A stretch of DNA of 64,000 nt from Parasponia andersonii (taxonomy: Eukaryota > Streptophyta > Magnoliopsida > Rosales > Cannabaceae). Under the pieces are notes generated by a model. That model ran no database searches. It was not told where the DNA came from and saw only the letters and a program-made list of their open reading frames with translations. Made by a program: the position numbers and the translations under genes. This document shows positions 60,199-64,000 of the stretch, piece after piece. The stretch covers positions 819,160-883,159 of the forward strand of contig JXTB01000033.1 in the NCBI GenBank assembly GCA_002914805.1. Direction: 5' to 3'. Each line of letters begins with the position of its first letter. Position 1 is the first letter of the stretch.

Positions 60199-60440
60199 GG
60201 GTATCAATCCACTAGGTATTTTTTTTTTTTTACCTATGTATAGGTATCAATTTGGCCAATAAAAATTTAGCATGCACATTTTTTTATTGTAAAAAGTAAG
60301 AGAGAGAAGGAGCATTAATGATGCATGTCTTTTCATGCACTTCATTATAACCATTAGATCACCATTAGACGGTGATCCAACGGCTAAAAAAAAAATACTT
60401 ACTCATAGGTAAAGAAAAAAAATACCTATTGAATTGGCAA

Positions 60441-60442
<2 letters not shown>
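60199..60442 (+). mobile_element. TA-tract MITE family, copy D (full length)
   Basis: Begins GGGTATCAATCCACTAGGTA after a (TA)n tract and ends ATTGAATTGGCAACC before another. The inverted ends are clear: GGTAT then T-run then ACCTATG on the left, against CATAGGT, A-run and ATACC on the right. An inner dyad CCATTAGATCACC-ATTAGACGGTGATCC lies near 60350-60373. Confidence 0.75.

Positions 60443-60496
<54 letters not shown>
60443..60496. repeat. Compound (AT)n(GT)n microsatellite
   Basis: AT run 60443-60484 starting at the last base of MITE copy D, then GT repeats to 60496. Confidence 0.95.
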
Positions 60497-60780
60497 ATAC
60501 TTACCCCACTACAAAATTAAAATTCTATATTGCGTAGGTTATGAATGAACTTTCAAGTTCTTAGAGAGTTAATATAGCAACCCTAAAATTCCACATGGAT
60601 AATATTGTGTGAAAAGGGAAAAAAAAAAGAAAAAAGAAAAAAAGGAATAATCTACTACATATATGACTTTCATACAATAAGGTTTAGTCCTACTCATCAG
60701 GACCAGCTTGTTTAACATAAAATAGTAAGATATACATCATAGATATCATTTTGCAAATATATATATATATATATATATAT
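60497..60780. other. Spacer between MITE copies D and E
   Basis: No gene. Ends in a (TA)n run directly against copy E. Confidence 0.6.
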
Positions 60781-61018
60781 GGCACCAATCCAGTAAGTAT
60801 TTTTTTTTTTACCCATACATAGGTATCAATTTGACCAATGAAAATTTAGCATACACATTTTTTTATTGTAAAAAGTAAGAAAGAGAAAGAGCATTAATGA
60901 TGCACGTCTTTTCATGCACTTCATTATAGCCATTGGATCACCATCTAATGATGATCCAACGGCTAAAAAAAAATACCTACCCATTAGTAAAAAAAAAATA
61001 TTTGTTGGATTGACAACC
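60781..61018 (+). mobile_element. TA-tract MITE family, copy E
   Basis: Same orientation as D, about 340 bp further on, very similar to A and D. Begins GGCACCAATCCAGTAAGTA and ends GATTGACAACC, with (TA)n on both sides. A 141-codon minus-strand frame overlapping it is an artefact of the repeat. Confidence 0.75.
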
Positions 61019-62744
61019 ATATATATATATATATATCTAGTCAGGGACTCGATTAATATCAATAGATGAAAAAGCAAAATCACCGTGTGATGCGTTAAAA
61101 ACATAATTTGGTAACATAATGAAATAGCTAATTCGTGAATAGTTACATTAGTGATGTATAAAATTGTGTACATATCATGATAATTATTAATTTTATGTGA
61201 CCAATCTCTAATTTTGTCCAAATCAAAGAGACTATATATCCAATGCCTCATGATAGAATATCGGAAGTTTTACGGGATGTTATACCAATATCCAGGCACG
61301 CTAGCTAGAAAAACAGATCAAGAAGACGATGTTATTTATTAACTGTCGTTGCCCATTAGAATTAGTTATCATTATACTGAGAAATTAGCGCCAAAGGATA
61401 TTGGACTCATCGATAAAAACTTTTCTTTCTTCTGTTGTTTTTGCTTCAGAGATTCAAAAAGTTGTACATCTAATTATAAGTAACCACTCCCCTCAAAATA
61501 AAAAATTATAAATTAGCCATTGAATAACACGCATGGTCTGATGGGCATTTCATTAGGAAAGTGAACTAATTTGTTTGATAGCTATAGCTTATATACAACA
61601 AAATACAACATTATATATAAGCTCGTTGCAGCACCATGTTCATATATTTTAAAAAATAAATAAGTCAAGAAGAAGAAGAAGAAAAGAACTACCCCTTCAT
61701 GAGAACAGTACTCTCCTTGTCGTGCCTTAAATACACCCCTACTAGCTAGCTAGCAATATTGTTCATCCTATATATCTATATCAAAACAAACTATACGTAA
61801 TTTCGTATTATCATAGTGCGCCTTCGCACAAAAAACAAAACTCTATTTATGAGTTTCAAGAAATGGACCACACTTATAGAATGTAGATTATTATTGAAAG
61901 TGGATAAGTTCGATGAAATGGCTTAAAAAAAAGCTTTAATTTGTTTGAAACAGACAATAACGAAAGTGGTGACAGGTGTCTATGAATATATAAATAGACT
62001 ACCAAAACTATAGTATTACTCACTACTATATATCTACGTACGAATAGCACTTGTAAATATATAAAAGAGGTCCACTCAATCAAACAATGTATAATTAATA
62101 TCACGATAAACTGTTTTAAGACCGAAATCTTCATAATGATAGATATTAATACAAAGAGGTTGGCATGCGTAATGCTGATTGTTACATGAATTATGGATAC
62201 AAATAGTACTATAGGAGACTCGGTTAATATTATTCATTTCCTTGTAGTAATAAATCTAATGACCCCTCCCTCAAAAAAAAAAAAATCTAATGACCCCGCG
62301 CGCTTTAACACCATAATTCACGTATATATAATATAAGTTCTACAAACTGCCAAACAACAGTAAATAGTTCGTGACAGCCTGATGGTCTTACAAAGCTGAG
62401 TTTATTTATCTGAAATAACGACATATTAAGTATTGAACGTATTGTTAAGGTGACCACATGTACGGCGGAAAAAGAGGTAAGGGAAACAAAAAAAAAAATA
62501 TAGAAGTTCAAGGGATATTAGATGTTCTCCACGTTTGAACGAAATTCGTCCCGGAAGTTAATTTCAGGATGAATAGATTAAGTTCTATATTATAAGTTCA
62601 AGTACAACCAAACGGCAAGTATATAAACTAGCAATATCCCTAGGTAGCTTACAAAAATATAAATAAATAACTCTAGCTATTTAGAATTTGAATTTCGAGT
62701 TCACCAGATTGACGAAATTTTACGGTGAACACAAAAATAAGATG
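61019..62744. other. Intergenic, no gene seen
   Basis: AT-rich sequence. Short frames on the minus strand lack recognisable domains. A GCTAGCTAGCTAGC-like run is near 61742-61755. Confidence 0.5.
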
Positions 62745-63300
62745 CTCAAAATTAAAACCAAATTGACTATACTGACCAGTCTAATCTAATGGGCAAAAAT
62801 TGGATATTCAATTACAATTGGATTAGATGTTAAATTTTTTTATTTTGATTGAAGCTGATTTTATTGCAACGAATCTAATTAGATCTAAATCAATCCAATC
62901 TATATTAAATAAATTGAAAAAAAAAATATTCAAGTATTTTCAATTTTAATCTTAGCTTATATAGTATCTCTCACTATAGACCCTACCGCATTAGATTGAG
63001 TAAAAGGCCTAACTCAACTTTGTATACTCCTCCATTGGGAAAAAGCCAGAGTTGAGAACCAAAGAATTTTATTATGATGTATGAGTTTTGATCAATATTT
63101 TAGTTTTAAATATATTGGGAAAGGTTACAAAAAATATTTGGTCACAAACTATTGCAAAAACCAAAATCTAATTATCAATTGGATTGTATTAGATCGGTTT
63201 TTATAGGTAAATTAGATTGGATTGAATATTTTTTTTCGATTAATCTATAATTGAATTGAATATAGAATATGATCAAAATAATTGGATTTGAGCACCCTTA
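62745..63300. repeat. hAT-related MITE-like repeat
   Basis: Many ATTGGATT/AATCCAAT motifs in both orientations. The right end read backwards is TAAGGGTGCTCAAATCC, of the kind seen at hAT MITE ends. The left end is not clear. Related in style to 20819-21345. Confidence 0.4.
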
Positions 63301-63344
63301 AGCAAAGGTTTGTTTTAGAGAAAGCCTATATAAGATATAACGTG

Positions 63345-63345
<1 letters not shown>

Positions 63346-63402
<57 letters not shown>
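63346..63402. repeat. (TA)n microsatellite, 57 bp
   Basis: Longest uninterrupted TA run in the window. Confidence 0.95.
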
Positions 63403-63404
<2 letters not shown>

Positions 63405-64000
63405 CTCGAAGAGCATTAATCCTTCTCTAATTTATTTGAAAATGAGGAATATTATTCGTATCCTGAGGACAATTACATGCACTAACTTATTATTGTGGCC
63501 ACCTGTTCGTGATGGTGACGACTGAAAAGCTTTTCTTTTTGTCATGTGTGTTCTTAGTCATTTCAATTCTGACCTTAAATACGATAATCACTTAACATAA
63601 GCAACAAGTTGAGAACACGTGAAATGCACATGGACTGAAAGACACAAATGGAGATACTCGATCAGACTTGATGATCATGATCATGATCAACCCCGTTAAC
63701 GCTACATCACGTATTTTAACTTTTGTCCGTAAACCGATACAAACATTCTCATGATCTTATTGTTGTCTATTTTAGCAAGAGGTATATTCTTATAAATTTG
63801 TGTCCAGATCATTTATGTCTAGTAGTACAATAGATTGTTCTAAAAATTTAAAAAAAAAAACAAAAATTAAAAGTCCAGTACACTATTTTTAAAATCCATT
63901 TCAAAGAAGAAACGCAGTGTGAATTTAACTATACATGAAATTCAAATTATCTATCCAATTCATATCGAATTAAAGAATTGATGACACTATCATTTAAATT
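63403..64000. other. Intergenic to window end, no gene seen
   Basis: AT-rich sequence with a short ATGATC hexamer repeat near 63670-63690. Nothing else supportable. Confidence 0.5.

Noticed and set aside
60826-61251. 141-codon frame on the minus strand
   Set aside because: It reads through MITE copy E and a (TA)n tract; residue content is composition-driven and no family is recognisable.

Overview
This is an AT-rich nuclear segment from a dicot flowering plant. The evidence is an intron-bearing CYP78A cytochrome P450, plant-type LTR retrotransposons (one with a PBS matching plant initiator-Met tRNA), CACTA and hAT DNA transposons, many MITEs and long (TA)n tracts. Species cannot be fixed from sequence alone. 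Only one host gene looks whole: CYP78A at 56031-57951 on the + strand, with two exons, one 277-bp intron and 547 codons. Everything else I can name is mobile DNA or its debris.

Layout: 1-195 is the end of a MITE. 1310-3115 is an LTR-like repeat whose diverged relative lies at 42370-44400. 5.1-8.6 kb holds a MITE, short tandem duplications and a foldback repeat. 8.8-16.4 kb is a decayed CACTA (En/Spm) transposon on + with tnp2, DUF4218, DUF4216, a Transposase_24-like second gene and an Ulp1/C48 protease relic. It is cut on its right by a 668-N gap and contains a perfect 1208-bp duplication joined at a single N, probably an assembly error. 19.4-20.8 kb is solo-LTR-like with a 38-bp minisatellite inside.

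22744-28293 is a Ty1/copia element on the - strand with both LTRs, PBS, PPT and a GGTAG target-site duplication (TSD). 28.3-34.3 kb is mostly empty, with one unrecognised exon-like relic near 29.1-29.3 kb. 34.3-39.2 kb is a decayed hAT transposon on + whose leader is split by a 1.47-kb insertion. 40.33-41.16 kb is a GA-rich MITE-like repeat. 47462-53763 is a Ty3/gypsy element of Tat type on + with both LTRs and an ATTAT TSD.

55501-55861 is a MITE-like repeat ending about 57 bp upstream of the CYP78A TATA box. Downstream of CYP78A lie a foldback repeat (58650-59180) and two more copies of the window-edge MITE. The mobile elements do not form a pathway with CYP78A; they are its surroundings. 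CYP78A enzymes are ER P450s that influence organ and seed size, and close-in MITEs could affect its expression, which is inference. I found no clearly new biological system. The best leads are a MITE family sitting in (TA)n tracts, transition-type decay of tryptophan codons in two DNA transposons, the nested hAT insertion, the assembly duplication, and the promoter-proximal MITE.
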